This document shows, piece after piece, positions 25,135 to 34,865 of a stretch of 64,000 nucleotides of DNA. Location: NCBI RefSeq assembly GCF_002970975.1, contig NZ_KZ672982.1:331582-395581 (forward strand), written 5' to 3'. The DNA is from Microbacterium halophytorum. Lineage in GTDB: Bacteria > Actinomycetota > Actinomycetes > Actinomycetales > Microbacteriaceae. Position 1 is the first letter of the stretch; every line of letters starts with the position of its first letter. A program made the translations under genes and the position numbers. Under the pieces are notes generated by a model. That model was not told where the DNA came from and ran no database searches. It saw only the letters and a program-made list of their open reading frames with translations.

Positions 25135-26676
25135 TCAGGCCGCGACGTGCGTGAGCCGGCCGCCGAGCAGAGTGGCCGCGACCGGCATGCCGCGCAGCTC
25201 CCGCTCCCCGGCCGCGAGCGGGTCGTGAGCGACGAGCGCGAGGTCGGCGCTCTCCCCCGGCAGGATGCGCTGACCGCCGGATGAGCCGCCGCGGGTCGAC
25301 GCCGCCAGCGCCGTGGCCGCATCGAGCGCGTCCTCGGGGCGCCACGCCGGGCGGTCGTCGTCGCGGCGGAGCACGGCTGCGGCGATCTGCTTCCAGGGGT
25401 CGAGCGCCGAAACGGGCGCATCCGAGCCGAACGCGAGGTTCGCCCCCGCATCGCTGAGCGCCCGCCACGCGTAGGGGGTGGCCGTCTGCGACGCCCACAG
25501 CTCGTCGACGAGATCACGGTCCTCGACGGCGTGGGTCGGCTGCACGCTCGCCGTGACCCCGAGCCGTGCGAAGCGCGCCAGGTCGGCGCTGCGCACCAGC
25601 TGCGCATGCTCGACCGACCCCGTCGCACCGGATGCCGCGAAGCCGTCGAGCGCATGGGCCACGGCCACGTCGCCGATCGCGTGCACGGCGGCGGCGATGC
25701 CGGAACCCGCCGCGCGCGTCAGGTGCGCGACCAGCTCGTCCGGCGCGACGTTGAGAGCCCCGCGGCCCGTGGGAGCGCCGTCCGCCGCGTGCAACGCGTC
25801 GTACGGGTGGGAGCACGCCGCCGTGCGCGTGCCGAGCGAGCCGTCGGTGATGACCTTGTACGGCCCCATCCGGACGAGACCGGAACTGCCGGGCAGCACG
25901 TCGCCCGAAGCCAGGCCGCGGGCGATGATGTCCTCGAGCCGATGCGTGTACGCCGCCGTCGACACGCGGAGCAGGTCGAGCCCCGCGGCCTCGCGCCGCG
26001 CCCAGTCGTCGCCGCTGAACTCCATGTGCATGTCGACGATGCCGACCACACCGCGCGCGGCCGCCCGCCGCACCATGTCGGAGACGGCTGCGTCGACGAT
26101 CGCGTCGTCGAGGTCGCCCAGTCGTCGCGCGAGCTCGAACGCGTCCTCCTCGCGCACGAAGCCGTCGTCGCTGCGCCAGCCCTCGCGGCGCAGGGCCGCC
26201 GAGTTGAGCCACGCGCTGTGCAGGTCGGCGTTGATGAGATATGTCGGCACCTCGCCCGTCGCCCGGTCGAGGAGCTCGAGATCGGCGGGTTCCGGCCAGA
26301 AGGCGTCCCTGATGCCGCTTCCGACCCTCCGCCCGTCGGCGAGGACGGGCGCGCCCACCATCGCGGCCGCGGCCTCGGCCGCCGAGCGGGTGAGGCCGAG
26401 CGACACCCGTTGCGACTCGAGGGCCCACGGCACGGCATGCACGTGGTGGTCCCAGAGACCGGGCACGAGCCAGGCGCCGGCCGCGTCGAGCACGGCACCC
26501 GTGCGGCGAGCGAGGCCGGCGGGCGCGATGTCGACGATGCGCCCGCCCGCCAGGAACACGTCGTACGGCTCGTCCTCACCGACCATCGCGAGCGGCATGA
26601 GTTCGCGCCCCTCGCCGCCGATCCGCGCGTTCGCGATCACATCGACCGCCTCGCCCGCGTTCATCCGCTCAGCCAC
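25135..26676 (-). CDS. Amidohydrolase family protein (YtcJ-like)
   Basis: This 513-residue TIM-barrel metal hydrolase of the amidohydrolase-3 group has metal-site motifs DHHVH (near 75), DGSLGTRTAA, HAIGD and, late, FGSDAPVSALDPW. Relatives hydrolyse exocyclic amides or formamides; the substrate here cannot be read from sequence. The GTG start at 26676 is preferred because GGAGGG lies seven bases upstream; an ATG four codons later has no such site. It starts 22 bases after the Nei-like gene on the same strand and probably shares its transcript. Confidence 0.85.
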   Translation of the reverse strand: MAERMNAGEAVDVIANARIGGEGRELMPLAMVGEDEPYDVFLAGGRIVDIAPAGLARRTGAVLDAAGAWLVPGLWDHHVHAVPWALESQRVSLGLTRSAAEAAAAMVGAPVLADGRRVGSGIRDAFWPEPADLELLDRATGEVPTYLINADLHSAWLNSAALRREGWRSDDGFVREEDAFELARRLGDLDDAIVDAAVSDMVRRAAARGVVGIVDMHMEFSGDDWARREAAGLDLLRVSTAAYTHRLEDIIARGLASGDVLPGSSGLVRMGPYKVITDGSLGTRTAACSHPYDALHAADGAPTGRGALNVAPDELVAHLTRAAGSGIAAAVHAIGDVAVAHALDGFAASGATGSVEHAQLVRSADLARFARLGVTASVQPTHAVEDRDLVDELWASQTATPYAWRALSDAGANLAFGSDAPVSALDPWKQIAAAVLRRDDDRPAWRPEDALDAATALAASTRGGSSGGQRILPGESADLALVAHDPLAAGERELRGMPVAATLLGGRLTHVAA

Positions 26677-26698
26677 GGTTCTCCCTCCGCCCTCGGGC

Positions 26699-27697
26699 CT
26701 ACTTCTGGCAGCCGGGGCACCAGTACAGCTTGCGCGCCTGCATCTCCTCGAGCACGATCTCCGTGCCGCACACGCGGCACGGCAGGCCCGCCCGGTGGTA
26801 CACCCAATGCCGGTCGTCGCGACTCGCCATGGCGCGGCGCCAGGCGTCGCCGGTGAGACCGTCCATCGTCATCATCTGGCCGGTCTCGACGCCGATGCGC
26901 AGCAGGCGCTCCCAGTCGTGCCACAGGGCACGCAGCGTCTCCTCCTGCACGGCCCTCCCCGGAGCGTGCGGGTCGAGGCGCGCCCGGAAGAGCATCTCGG
27001 CGCGATACACGTTGCCGATGCCGCTCACGACTGCCTGGTCCATGAGCAGCTGGCCGATCGCGACGCCGCGTCGGCGCACGGCGGCGACGAAGCGGCGCTC
27101 GTTGTCCGCGGGGTCGCCGACGAGGGGGTCAGGGCCGAGCCTGTCGATCACGGCCGCGACCTGCTCCGGTGTCTCGACGGCGCAGGCCGTCGGCCCGCGC
27201 AGGTCGGCGCACGTGGCGTCGGTCATCAGGCGCGCACGCACCTGGCCGACGACGGGCGGCGGCCACTCGATCACCTCGTCGTCGATGCCCTTGGTCTGCT
27301 CCGACATCCGCACGTGGCCGCGAGCCCTCCTCGGTGCGCCGATGGACGCGAGCGAGTTCTCGCCGGCGTCGTCGTACACCGCATCGCCGATATCCGTGCC
27401 GCGCTGGTTGGTCTGCCCCATCCGGCCGTTCGCGCTCGCGATCGTCGGGTCGACCTCGATCTCTCCCGCGAAGTCCCACGCGCCGTAGAGGCCCAGATGC
27501 ACGCGCAGCCAGGCATCGCCCGAGAACTCGAGGAACATCTGCTTCCCGACGGCCTTGGCCGAGACCAGTTCGCGCCCGTCGAGCACGGCGGCGCCGTCAG
27601 CGAACCGGCCCTGGGGGCTCGACACGGCGACCGTGCGGCCGACGAAGTTCCGCGCGAACTGGCGCGCGATCCTGTGGACGGAGTGCCCCTCAGGCAC
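26699..27697 (-). CDS. Fpg/Nei family DNA glycosylase (endonuclease VIII-like)
   Basis: This 332-residue base-excision repair enzyme begins MPEGHSVHRIARQ, with the catalytic Pro2 and Glu3 of the family. The helix-two-turn-helix is in DQAVVSGIGNVYRAEML, and the C-terminal zinc finger has CRVCGTEI and CPGCQ. The PEGH start and spacing match actinobacterial Nei-type enzymes rather than MutM, which is encoded separately at 62.4-63.3 kb. The start is GTG; the gene overlaps rpiB by eight bases, so the two are coupled. Confidence 0.9.
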   Translation of the reverse strand: MPEGHSVHRIARQFARNFVGRTVAVSSPQGRFADGAAVLDGRELVSAKAVGKQMFLEFSGDAWLRVHLGLYGAWDFAGEIEVDPTIASANGRMGQTNQRGTDIGDAVYDDAGENSLASIGAPRRARGHVRMSEQTKGIDDEVIEWPPPVVGQVRARLMTDATCADLRGPTACAVETPEQVAAVIDRLGPDPLVGDPADNERRFVAAVRRRGVAIGQLLMDQAVVSGIGNVYRAEMLFRARLDPHAPGRAVQEETLRALWHDWERLLRIGVETGQMMTMDGLTGDAWRRAMASRDDRHWVYHRAGLPCRVCGTEIVLEEMQARKLYWCPGCQK

Positions 27698-28175
27698 GGG
27701 GATCCGGGTCCAGCGATCCGTCGGTCTCGTATGCCGCGACCTTGCCGATGCGGCGGGCGTGGCGCTCGTCGCCGGAGAAGGGCGTGCCGATGAACCTCTC
27801 GATGAACGCCAGCGCCTCCTCGAACGTGTGCTGCCTGGCTCCGATCGAGATGACGTTGGCGTCGTTGTGCTCGCGCGCGAGCTCGGCCGTCGACAGGTTC
27901 CACACCAGCGCGGCGCGGATGCCCTCGACCTTGTTCGCCGCGATCTGCTCGCCGTTGCCCGAGCCGCCGAAGACGACGCCGAGCGCTTCGGCGCCCGCCC
28001 TCTGGTCCGCCACGACGGCCTGGGCCGCCCTGATGCAGAACGAGGGGTAGTCGTCGACGGGGTCGTACGAGACCGGCCCGTGGTCGACGACGTCGTGGCC
28101 CGCCGCCGCGAGGCGCTCCTGCAGCTGCGTCGAGAACTCGAGTCCGGCGTGATCGGTGGCGATATGGATGCGCAT
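27690..28175 (-). CDS. rpiB: Ribose-5-phosphate isomerase B
   Basis: This 161-residue enzyme interconverts ribose-5-phosphate and ribulose-5-phosphate in the pentose phosphate pathway. It starts MRIHIATDHAGLEF with the DHAG substrate motif. The active-site segment reads GVVFGGSGNGEQIAANK, with glutamate as the likely base in place of the cysteine used by enterobacterial enzymes, as in mycobacterial RpiB. It lies between ferrochelatase and the Nei-like gene and overlaps the latter. Confidence 0.94.
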   Translation of the reverse strand: MRIHIATDHAGLEFSTQLQERLAAAGHDVVDHGPVSYDPVDDYPSFCIRAAQAVVADQRAGAEALGVVFGGSGNGEQIAANKVEGIRAALVWNLSTAELAREHNDANVISIGARQHTFEEALAFIERFIGTPFSGDERHARRIGKVAAYETDGSLDPDPRA

Positions 28176-28195
28176 GGGGGCTATTCTTCCCTAAC

Positions 28196-29392
28196 TCAGG
28201 GAAGCAGCCCGGCCGCCGCCGGCCGGAAGCCGAGCCGCGCGTTCTCGCAGTCGCCCGCGCGCGAGACGTCGTACCAGGGGCCGAGCTCGGTCAGGTGCGG
28301 TCGCTCGGCGGCCGGCGTGCCGTTCAACCGCTCCTCGACGAGGTCGATCAGGCCGACGACGAACGCGGGGTGAGTGCCGGGGGTCTGCGTTCGCACGGCC
28401 GCGAGGCCCGCTTCCTCGGCCGATGCCATCGCCTCGTTGTCGAGGTCCCACATGACCTCCATGTGGTCGCTCACGAAGCCCAGCGGGGTGATCGCGACGG
28501 CCCGGATGCCCTCGGCGGGCAGCTCGGCGATCCGGTCGTTGACGTCGGGCTCGAGCCACGGCTGGCTCGGCGGGCCCGAGCGCGACTGGTACACGAGGTC
28601 CCAACCCACGGCGCCCGCGGCAGGCACCTCGCGCGCGAGACGATCCATGATGTGCGCCGCGACGGCACTGTGCTGGGCGGCGTACGCCCCGCCTGCCGGC
28701 CACTCGCGATCGCCGGGGCCCGACTTCGCGGCGTCGCCCATCGGGATCGAGTGGGTCGAGAAGAGCACCCGCACGGCCTCGGGAGCGGTGCCTTCGGCGA
28801 GGAAGCCCTCGACCGCCGCGCGCACGCCCTCGTAGAACGGCTCGACGAAGCCGGGGTGGTCGAAGAAGAGGCGCACCTTGTCGATCGTGACGGGATCGTC
28901 GCCCTCGCCGAGGCCCGTCGTCAGGAGCGCCCTCGCGAAGTCCTCGCGGTACTGCCGATCGCTCGAGTACGAGCTGTAGGCGCTCGTCGCGATCGCGAGC
29001 AGCGTGCGGTGGCCGTCGGCCGCCGCCTGGGCGACGGTGTCCTCGATGTACGGCTCCCAGTTGCGGTTGCCCCAATACACGGGCAGGTCGACGCCGCGGC
29101 GCTGCAGCTCGGCGCGGAGCGCCTCCAGCAGCTCGCGATTGTGCTGGTTGATCGGGCTGATCCCGCCGAAGTGGCGGTAGTGCACCGCGACCTCCTCGAG
29201 CCGCTCATCCGGGATGCCGCGGCCGCGCGTCACGTTGCGCAGGAACGGGATCACGTCGTCCTGCCCCTCCGGGCCGCCGAAGCTCGACAGCAGGAGCGCG
29301 TCGTACGCGACGGGCTCCTCGACGAACGGTGCACCGCTGCTCGCTGCTGCGGACGCGAATGGGACGGTCTGAGGGGTGTCTCCGGATGTCAC
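28196..29392 (-). CDS. cpfC: Ferrochelatase (coproporphyrin type)
   Basis: This 398-residue enzyme inserts Fe(II) into a porphyrin in haem synthesis; in Gram-positive actinobacteria the substrate is coproporphyrin III (family knowledge). Motifs include DALLLSSFGGPEG, VYWGNRNWEP, VLFSTHSIP with the metal-binding histidine, and YQSRSGPPSQPWLEPD. An N-terminal extension of about 28 residues precedes the fold. The start is a GTG at 29392. It is just upstream of rpiB, and no other haem gene is in the window. It may also be named hemH. Confidence 0.93.
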   Translation of the reverse strand: MTSGDTPQTVPFASAAASSGAPFVEEPVAYDALLLSSFGGPEGQDDVIPFLRNVTRGRGIPDERLEEVAVHYRHFGGISPINQHNRELLEALRAELQRRGVDLPVYWGNRNWEPYIEDTVAQAAADGHRTLLAIATSAYSSYSSDRQYREDFARALLTTGLGEGDDPVTIDKVRLFFDHPGFVEPFYEGVRAAVEGFLAEGTAPEAVRVLFSTHSIPMGDAAKSGPGDREWPAGGAYAAQHSAVAAHIMDRLAREVPAAGAVGWDLVYQSRSGPPSQPWLEPDVNDRIAELPAEGIRAVAITPLGFVSDHMEVMWDLDNEAMASAEEAGLAAVRTQTPGTHPAFVVGLIDLVEERLNGTPAAERPHLTELGPWYDVSRAGDCENARLGFRPAAAGLLP

Positions 29393-29621
29393 GCGTCCAT
29401 TTTCGCACCCGCGTAGAAGGCCTTCCTGCGCGGGTTCTCAGTCAGTGGGCGTCGGATATTCCGGACGGGGTGCCACGACCTCCGCGCCGCGGGTCGGCGA
29501 GCGCCGGATCCGGTCATCCTGCGTCGTCTGTGACCGTTCCGCCGCGCAGAACACGTAGGCTTGAGCAGTTCGCGGGGTCACCACCCCGCCATTCCCCCAA
29601 CCTTTCCGAGAGGGAGACCCA

Positions 29622-32171
29622 GTGCCTGGAGAGAACCTCACACGCGCGGAGGCGCAGGAGCGCCGCTCGGTCATCGAGACCCAGTCTTACGCGGTGACGC
29701 TCAATCTGACCAAGGGCGCCGAGGTGTTCGGTTCGCGCAGCGTCGTGCGATTCACCGCCGCCGAGGGCAGCTCGACCTTCATCGACCTGATCGCTCCGAC
29801 GGTCAACGAGATCACGCTGAACGGCCGCCAGCTCGAGCCGGCCGAGGTGTTCGCCGACTCGCGCATCCGCCTCGACGACCTCGCGGCCGAGAACGAGCTC
29901 ATCGTCGACGCCGACTGCGCCTACACGAACACGGGCGAGGGCCTGCACCGCTTCGTCGATCCCGTCGACGGCGAGGTCTACCTCTACTCCCAGTTCGAGG
30001 TGCCCGACTCGCGGCGCGTGTTCGCCGTATTCGAGCAGCCCGACCTGAAGGCGACGTTCCAGTTCACGGTTTCGGCCCCCTCGTACTGGCAGGTGATCTC
30101 CAACCAGCCGACTCCCGAGCCGATCCTGCACGAGGACAGCGACCACGCGACCTGGGGCTTCGAGCCGACTCCGCGCATCTCGTCCTACATCACGGCGCTC
30201 GTCGCCGGCCCGTACCGCGTCACCCGCTCGGAGCTGACGAACTCGGCCGGCCGCGTGATCCCGCTCGGTGTGTTCGCCCGCCAGAGCCTGTGGGAATACG
30301 TCGACGCCGACTACATCTTCGAGAAGACGCGTCAGGGCTTCGCGTACTACGAGGAGAAGTTCGGGGTCGAGTACCCGTTCGCGAAGTACGACCAGATGTT
30401 CGTGCCGGAGTTCAACGCCGGCGCCATGGAGAACGCAGGCGCCGTGACGTTCACGGAGTCGTACGTCTTCCGCAGCAAGGTCTCCGACGCCATCCGCGAG
30501 CGCCGGGTCGTCACGATCCTCCACGAGCTCGCGCACATGTGGTTCGGCGACCTCGTGACGATGGAGTGGTGGAACGACCTCTGGCTGAACGAGTCGTTCG
30601 CGGAGTGGGCATCGACGATCGCAACGGCAGAGGCGACCGAGTGGACCGGCGCCTGGACGACGTTCAACGCCATGGAGAAGACCTGGGCGTACCGTCAGGA
30701 CCAGCTGCCGTCGACCCACCCGGTCGTCGCCGAGATCAACGACCTCGAGGACGTCCAGGTCAACTTCGACGGCATCACGTACGCCAAGGGCGGCTCGGTG
30801 CTGAAGCAGCTCGCCGCGTACGTCGGCATCGACGCGTTCTTCGCCGGCGTCGGCGAGTACTTCCGCAAGCACGCGTTCGGGAACACGACGCTCAGCGACC
30901 TGCTCGTCGAGCTCGAGTCCGCGAGCGGCCGCGACCTCAGCGGCTGGTCGGCGAAGTGGCTCGAGACGTCGGGCGTGAACACCCTCGCCCCGATCGTCGA
31001 AGCCGACGTCGACGGCAGGATCACCCGCTTCGCCGTGCTGCAGACGGCGCCGGCCGACTACGCGACCATCCGCCCGCACCGCCTCGGCATCGGCTTCTAC
31101 GACCTCGACGGCCAGGCGCTGGTGCGCCGACACTACGCCGAGATCGACGTCGACGGCGACGTGACCAACGTCGAGGAGCTGAAGGGCCACGCACGCCCCG
31201 ACCTCGTGCTGCTGAACGACGAGGACCTCGCCTACGCGAAGATCCGCCTCGACGCGCACAGCCTCGACACCGCGACCGAGCATCTCGCCGGCATCGCCGA
31301 CCCGCTCGCCCGGTCCCTCGTCTGGGGCGCGGCCTGGGACCAGGTGCGCGACGGCGAGACGCCCGCGAGCGACTACATCGGCCTCGTGCTGCGCAACATC
31401 GGCACCGAGACCGAGTCGACCACGATCCGGACCACGCTCAGCCAGGTGCAGCTCGCCGCGAACGCGTACGTCGCACCGGATGAGCGTGCGGGCGCGCGCA
31501 AGCGCGTGGCTGACGGCCTCTGGATGCTGCTGAAGCAGGCGGAGCCGGGCAGCGACATCCAGCTCCAGCTCGCGACGGCGTTCGCCTCGGCCGCGTCGAT
31601 GCCCGACCACTGGGCGGCCGTCAAGGGCCTGCGAGACGGCACCCTGCCGATCGACGGGCTCGAGATCGACACCGACCTCTCGTGGCAGCTGCTGATCTCG
31701 CTCGCAGCGGGAGGCGTCGCCGGGTCCGCGGAGATCGACGCCGCGCTCGAGGCCGACAACACGGCCAACGGCGCCGAGCTGGCAGCGCGCGCCCGTGCGG
31801 CCCTGCCGACCTCGAAAGCGAAGAACACCGCGTGGGCGGCGCTCGTCGAGTCCGACGAACTGCCGAACACTGTCGTGCGCTCGGCCGCGATGGGCTTCGT
31901 GCATCCGGCGACGCGCGACTCGCTGACGGAGTTCGTGCCGCGGTACTTCGAGATGCTGCTGCCCGTCTGGGAGGCCAGGACGTACCAGATCGCGTCGTAC
32001 CTGATCGAGCTGCTCTACCCGGCGCCGCTGGCGAACGTCGAGCTCCGCGACGCGACGCGCGCCTGGCTCCGCGATAACGACGACGCGCCCGCCGCGCTGC
32101 GCCGCATCGTGAACGAGTGCCTCGCGGGCGTCGAGCGCGCCCTGAACGCGCAGGAGCGCGACGCCGAGTGA
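29622..32171 (+). CDS. pepN: Aminopeptidase N (M1 zinc metallopeptidase)
   Basis: This 849-residue cytoplasmic peptidase removes N-terminal residues from peptides. The exopeptidase motif GAMEN is at about 267-271. The zinc site HELAH begins at about 301, with the third ligand in NESFAEW 18 residues on. C-terminal ERAP1-like helical repeats fill the rest. The start is GTG with AGGGAG upstream. A -10-like TAGGCT lies at 29555-29560. The globin gene overlaps its end, so the two form an operon. Confidence 0.95.
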   Translation: MPGENLTRAEAQERRSVIETQSYAVTLNLTKGAEVFGSRSVVRFTAAEGSSTFIDLIAPTVNEITLNGRQLEPAEVFADSRIRLDDLAAENELIVDADCAYTNTGEGLHRFVDPVDGEVYLYSQFEVPDSRRVFAVFEQPDLKATFQFTVSAPSYWQVISNQPTPEPILHEDSDHATWGFEPTPRISSYITALVAGPYRVTRSELTNSAGRVIPLGVFARQSLWEYVDADYIFEKTRQGFAYYEEKFGVEYPFAKYDQMFVPEFNAGAMENAGAVTFTESYVFRSKVSDAIRERRVVTILHELAHMWFGDLVTMEWWNDLWLNESFAEWASTIATAEATEWTGAWTTFNAMEKTWAYRQDQLPSTHPVVAEINDLEDVQVNFDGITYAKGGSVLKQLAAYVGIDAFFAGVGEYFRKHAFGNTTLSDLLVELESASGRDLSGWSAKWLETSGVNTLAPIVEADVDGRITRFAVLQTAPADYATIRPHRLGIGFYDLDGQALVRRHYAEIDVDGDVTNVEELKGHARPDLVLLNDEDLAYAKIRLDAHSLDTATEHLAGIADPLARSLVWGAAWDQVRDGETPASDYIGLVLRNIGTETESTTIRTTLSQVQLAANAYVAPDERAGARKRVADGLWMLLKQAEPGSDIQLQLATAFASAASMPDHWAAVKGLRDGTLPIDGLEIDTDLSWQLLISLAAGGVAGSAEIDAALEADNTANGAELAARARAALPTSKAKNTAWAALVESDELPNTVVRSAAMGFVHPATRDSLTEFVPRYFEMLLPVWEARTYQIASYLIELLYPAPLANVELRDATRAWLRDNDDAPAALRRIVNECLAGVERALNAQERDAE

Positions 32172-32572
32172 GCATGGACGAGCAGATCTCCTTCTACGAC
32201 CAGGTGGGCGGGCACGACACGTTCGCCCGCCTGGTCAGGGAGTTCTACCGAGGTGTCGCCGAAGACGAGGTGCTCCGCCCGATGTACCCCGAGGAGGACC
32301 TCGGCCCCGCCGAGGAGCGCCTGACGCTGTTCCTCGAGCAGTACTGGGGCGGGCCGAAGACGTACAGCGAACACCGAGGGCACCCGCGGCTCCGCATGCG
32401 GCACAACGCCTTCCACGTGAACCCCGATGCTCGAGACCGCTGGCTCGCGCACATGCGCAGGGCGGTCGACTCCCTCGAGCTGCCGCCGCTGCTCGAGGAG
32501 ACGCTCTGGGATTACCTGAACAGGGCCGCGCACTCGCTCGTCAACACGTTCGAGCCGACGCCGCGGCCCTGA
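32168..32572 (+). CDS. Group II truncated haemoglobin (GlbO-like)
   Basis: This haem protein of 132-134 residues starts within the pepN stop. GTG at 32168 (giving VSMDEQISF) and ATG at 32174 are both possible. Family features are [57 protein letters not shown] with the proximal histidine, and WLAHM. Relatives bind O2, detoxify NO or peroxides, or support respiration. Pairing of glbO with pepN is known in actinobacteria, though its meaning is not clear. Confidence 0.92.
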   Translation: MSMDEQISFYDQVGGHDTFARLVREFYRGVAEDEVLRPMYPEEDLGPAEERLTLFLEQYWGGPKTYSEHRGHPRLRMRHNAFHVNPDARDRWLAHMRRAVDSLELPPLLEETLWDYLNRAAHSLVNTFEPTPRP

Positions 32573-32602
32573 CGAGCGGCGGGGCGCACGCCCGCGGCGG
32601 CC

Positions 32603-33259
32603 TCAGCCGGTGGCGCGGACGGCCGTGAGCCCGGAGGCCGCGGGGCCCCGGCTGATGACGTGACCGCGCTCGAGCGTCACCCGCGTCCAGCGACCGGACG
32701 TCGTCACCCGCGCCCGCTCCTCGCCCGCGATGAACCCGAAGGCGAACGCGGCGAACGCCACGCCCCTCGGCAGCGACAGCACGTCCTCGTCCGGCTCGCC
32801 CCAGACCGCGCCGCGCACGGTGCGGACGACGTCTTCGCCGGGGTCGGTCGGCAGCTGATGGGCGACGGCCGAGATGCCCCACTGCGCGCGGGAGGCGAGG
32901 TCGGCGGCGGGGATCTCCCCCGCGGCCTCCCAGCCGCCGCGCGGCGGCTGCACGCCCGCCCACGCGGGCGAGAGTGCCGTGTCCGGCAGCGCCAGCGCGG
33001 CCGGGTCCTCCGTCTCCGCGAGGGAGGCCACGACGAGGTCGCACTCGAGCTCGGGGTCGACGCGGACGACGCGCATCGCGAGCACCGTCGGCGTGCGGTC
33101 GAGCAGACCCTGCGGGGCGAGTGCGGCGCTCGTCATCGCGAGCACTCCCCCGGCGGCCTGCAGGCGCACACCCTCTCCTCCGGCGCGTTCCGCCCGCCCC
33201 GCGAAGGTGAGCGCGTCCCGCGCGGTCTCGGCATCGGGGAACAGCAATCGCGCGGTCAT
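32603..33259 (-). CDS. Conserved-looking protein of unknown function
   Basis: This 218-residue soluble protein starts MTARLLFPDAETARDALTFA, has no signal peptide, and appears to be alternating strands and helices with several tryptophans (WAGVQPPRGGW, WGISAVAHQLP). The codon pattern fits a genuine high-GC gene, and the ATG is well placed. It converges on the globin gene and is divergent from tesB. I do not recognise the family and propose no function. Confidence 0.7.
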   Translation of the reverse strand: MTARLLFPDAETARDALTFAGRAERAGGEGVRLQAAGGVLAMTSAALAPQGLLDRTPTVLAMRVVRVDPELECDLVVASLAETEDPAALALPDTALSPAWAGVQPPRGGWEAAGEIPAADLASRAQWGISAVAHQLPTDPGEDVVRTVRGAVWGEPDEDVLSLPRGVAFAAFAFGFIAGEERARVTTSGRWTRVTLERGHVISRGPAASGLTAVRATG

Positions 33260-33446
33260 CCGGACAGTCTATGGAGGCGGGCTGGGCACCGGCCCCGACT
33301 GTGACCGGCCGTGTCGTCCCAGCGGAGGCCCTATCGCGCCGCCCCGGCCCGCGGCCGCGTGCGCGCCTCGGGGGAATCGCGATCCGCGCCCCGTTCCGCT
33401 CACACCGGTCGGAACGGGGCGCGCCGATAACTCGAGGCGGCTTCCG

Positions 33447-33452
33447 TAGACT
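33447..33452 (+). promoter_or_regulatory. -10 box of a likely leaderless tesB transcript
   Basis: TAGACT ends six bases before the GTG start of tesB, so transcription would begin at or next to the start codon. There is no Shine-Dalgarno sequence. Confidence 0.6.
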
Positions 33453-33458
33453 TGCGGC

Positions 33459-34340
33459 GTGAGCGAGACGACACCCCGCGACCCCGTCGCACGACTGCGC
33501 GAGTTCCTCGATCTCGAGGAGCCGGGCGCGCGCACCTCGACCGACATCTTCGTCGGGCGTTCGCAGCCGATGCCCTCCGGCCGCATCTTCGGCGGCCAGG
33601 TGCTGGGCCAGTCGGTGATCGCGGCCTCGCGAACGCTCCCCGACCCGCGCGAGCCGCATTCCTTCCACGGATACTTCCTGCGCCCCGGCGACGCGACGAA
33701 GCCCGTCACCTTCGCGGTCTCGCGCATCCACGACGGTCGCTCGTTCGCGCGCAGGGCCGTGCAGGCCTACCAGGACGGCACGCCGATCTTCTCGTCGATC
33801 TGCTCGTTCCAGGATGACGACCCCGGCTTCTCGCATCAGCTCCCGATGCCGGAGGGCCTGCCGCAGCCGGAGCACCTGCCCGACCCCGCCGACACCTACG
33901 CCGAGCACCCCATGTCGGGTCGCCTGCTGCGGGAGAACCCCGTCGAGGTGCGGCACGCGAACGGCGACATCTGGCTGACGGTCGACGAACCGTCGCCGAC
34001 GCAGGCGGTGTGGACCCGCGTACGGGGCGAGCTCGGCGGTGATCAGACGCTGCACCGCGCCGCGCTGGCCTACCTGAGCGACTTCACGATCCAGGAGCCC
34101 GTCATGCGCGCCAACGGCATGCCGTGGGCGACTCCCGGAATGAACACCGCCAGCCTCGATCACGCGATCTGGTGGCACCGGCCCGTGAAGGCCGACGAGT
34201 GGATGCTGTACGTGCAGGAGTCGCCGTCTTCGGGCGGCGGGCGCGGGCTCAGCCAGGGCCGCCTGTATTCCCGAGACGGCATACTCGTCGCCAGCGTCGC
34301 GCAGGAGATCATGTCGCGCGTGCCCGACGGCCGCCGCTGA
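33459..34340 (+). CDS. tesB: Acyl-CoA thioesterase II
   Basis: This 293-residue double-hotdog enzyme hydrolyses acyl-CoA to free acid and CoA. The first hotdog contains PSGRIFGGQVLGQSVIAA and HSFHGYFLRPGD. The second contains LDHAIWWHRP, with the catalytic aspartate, and GRGLSQGRLYSRDG with the glutamine. The GTG start is supported by the TAGACT box six bases upstream (leaderless). It converges on sufU. Confidence 0.93.
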   Translation: MSETTPRDPVARLREFLDLEEPGARTSTDIFVGRSQPMPSGRIFGGQVLGQSVIAASRTLPDPREPHSFHGYFLRPGDATKPVTFAVSRIHDGRSFARRAVQAYQDGTPIFSSICSFQDDDPGFSHQLPMPEGLPQPEHLPDPADTYAEHPMSGRLLRENPVEVRHANGDIWLTVDEPSPTQAVWTRVRGELGGDQTLHRAALAYLSDFTIQEPVMRANGMPWATPGMNTASLDHAIWWHRPVKADEWMLYVQESPSSGGGRGLSQGRLYSRDGILVASVAQEIMSRVPDGRR

Positions 34341-34424
34341 CGGGCTGCTCGCCCGCTGGCAGTTTCGGCCCGGTGGCGGCCGACCGCCCCGGCGCGCCTC
34401 GGCCGGCGGGAGCGCTCGAGCGGG

Positions 34425-34865
34425 TCAAGCGGCAGCGGACTCCTTGAGGCAGGCCTCGAGGGCGACCCAACCGAGCATCGCGCACTTGATGCGCATGACG
34501 TACTTGCCGACCCCCTGGAACGCCGCTGCGTCCTCGAGCTCCTCGGTCGGCTCGACGGCGCCCCGCGAGCGCAGCATCTCGCGGAACTCCTCGATGCGCG
34601 CGAACGCGTCGTCGCGGGAAGCGCCCGTGAGCAGGGCGCTCATCACCGACGCCGACGCCATCGAGATGCTGCACCCCTGGCCCTCCCAGTGCAGCGACGA
34701 GATCGTTCCCGCCTCGTCGACGGTCGCGCCGAGCGTGATCTCGTCGCCGCACGACGGGTTCAGCTCGTGGTGGGAGTGCGCCTCGGCGTGCGGGTCACCC
34801 TTGCCCTGCGGCGTGCGGTTGTGGTCGAGGATCACCTCGCGATACAGGTCGTCCAGGTCGCTCAT
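34425..34865 (-). CDS. sufU: SufU, zinc-dependent sulfur acceptor for Fe-S cluster assembly
   Basis: This 146-residue protein has NPSCGDE (C39, D41), GQGCSIS (C65) and RIKCAMLGW (C128), the full set of SufU zinc/persulfide ligands. It takes sulfur from the desulfurase encoded just upstream. It overlaps the sufS stop by four bases, so the two are co-translated. The rest of the SUF cluster is not in the window. Confidence 0.95.
   Translation of the reverse strand: MSDLDDLYREVILDHNRTPQGKGDPHAEAHSHHELNPSCGDEITLGATVDEAGTISSLHWEGQGCSISMASASVMSALLTGASRDDAFARIEEFREMLRSRGAVEPTEELEDAAAFQGVGKYVMRIKCAMLGWVALEACLKESAAA

Noticed and set aside
29514..31904. Open frame of about 800 codons opposite pepN
   Set aside because: Same cause; pepN has complete GAMEN and HELAH motifs on the plus strand.
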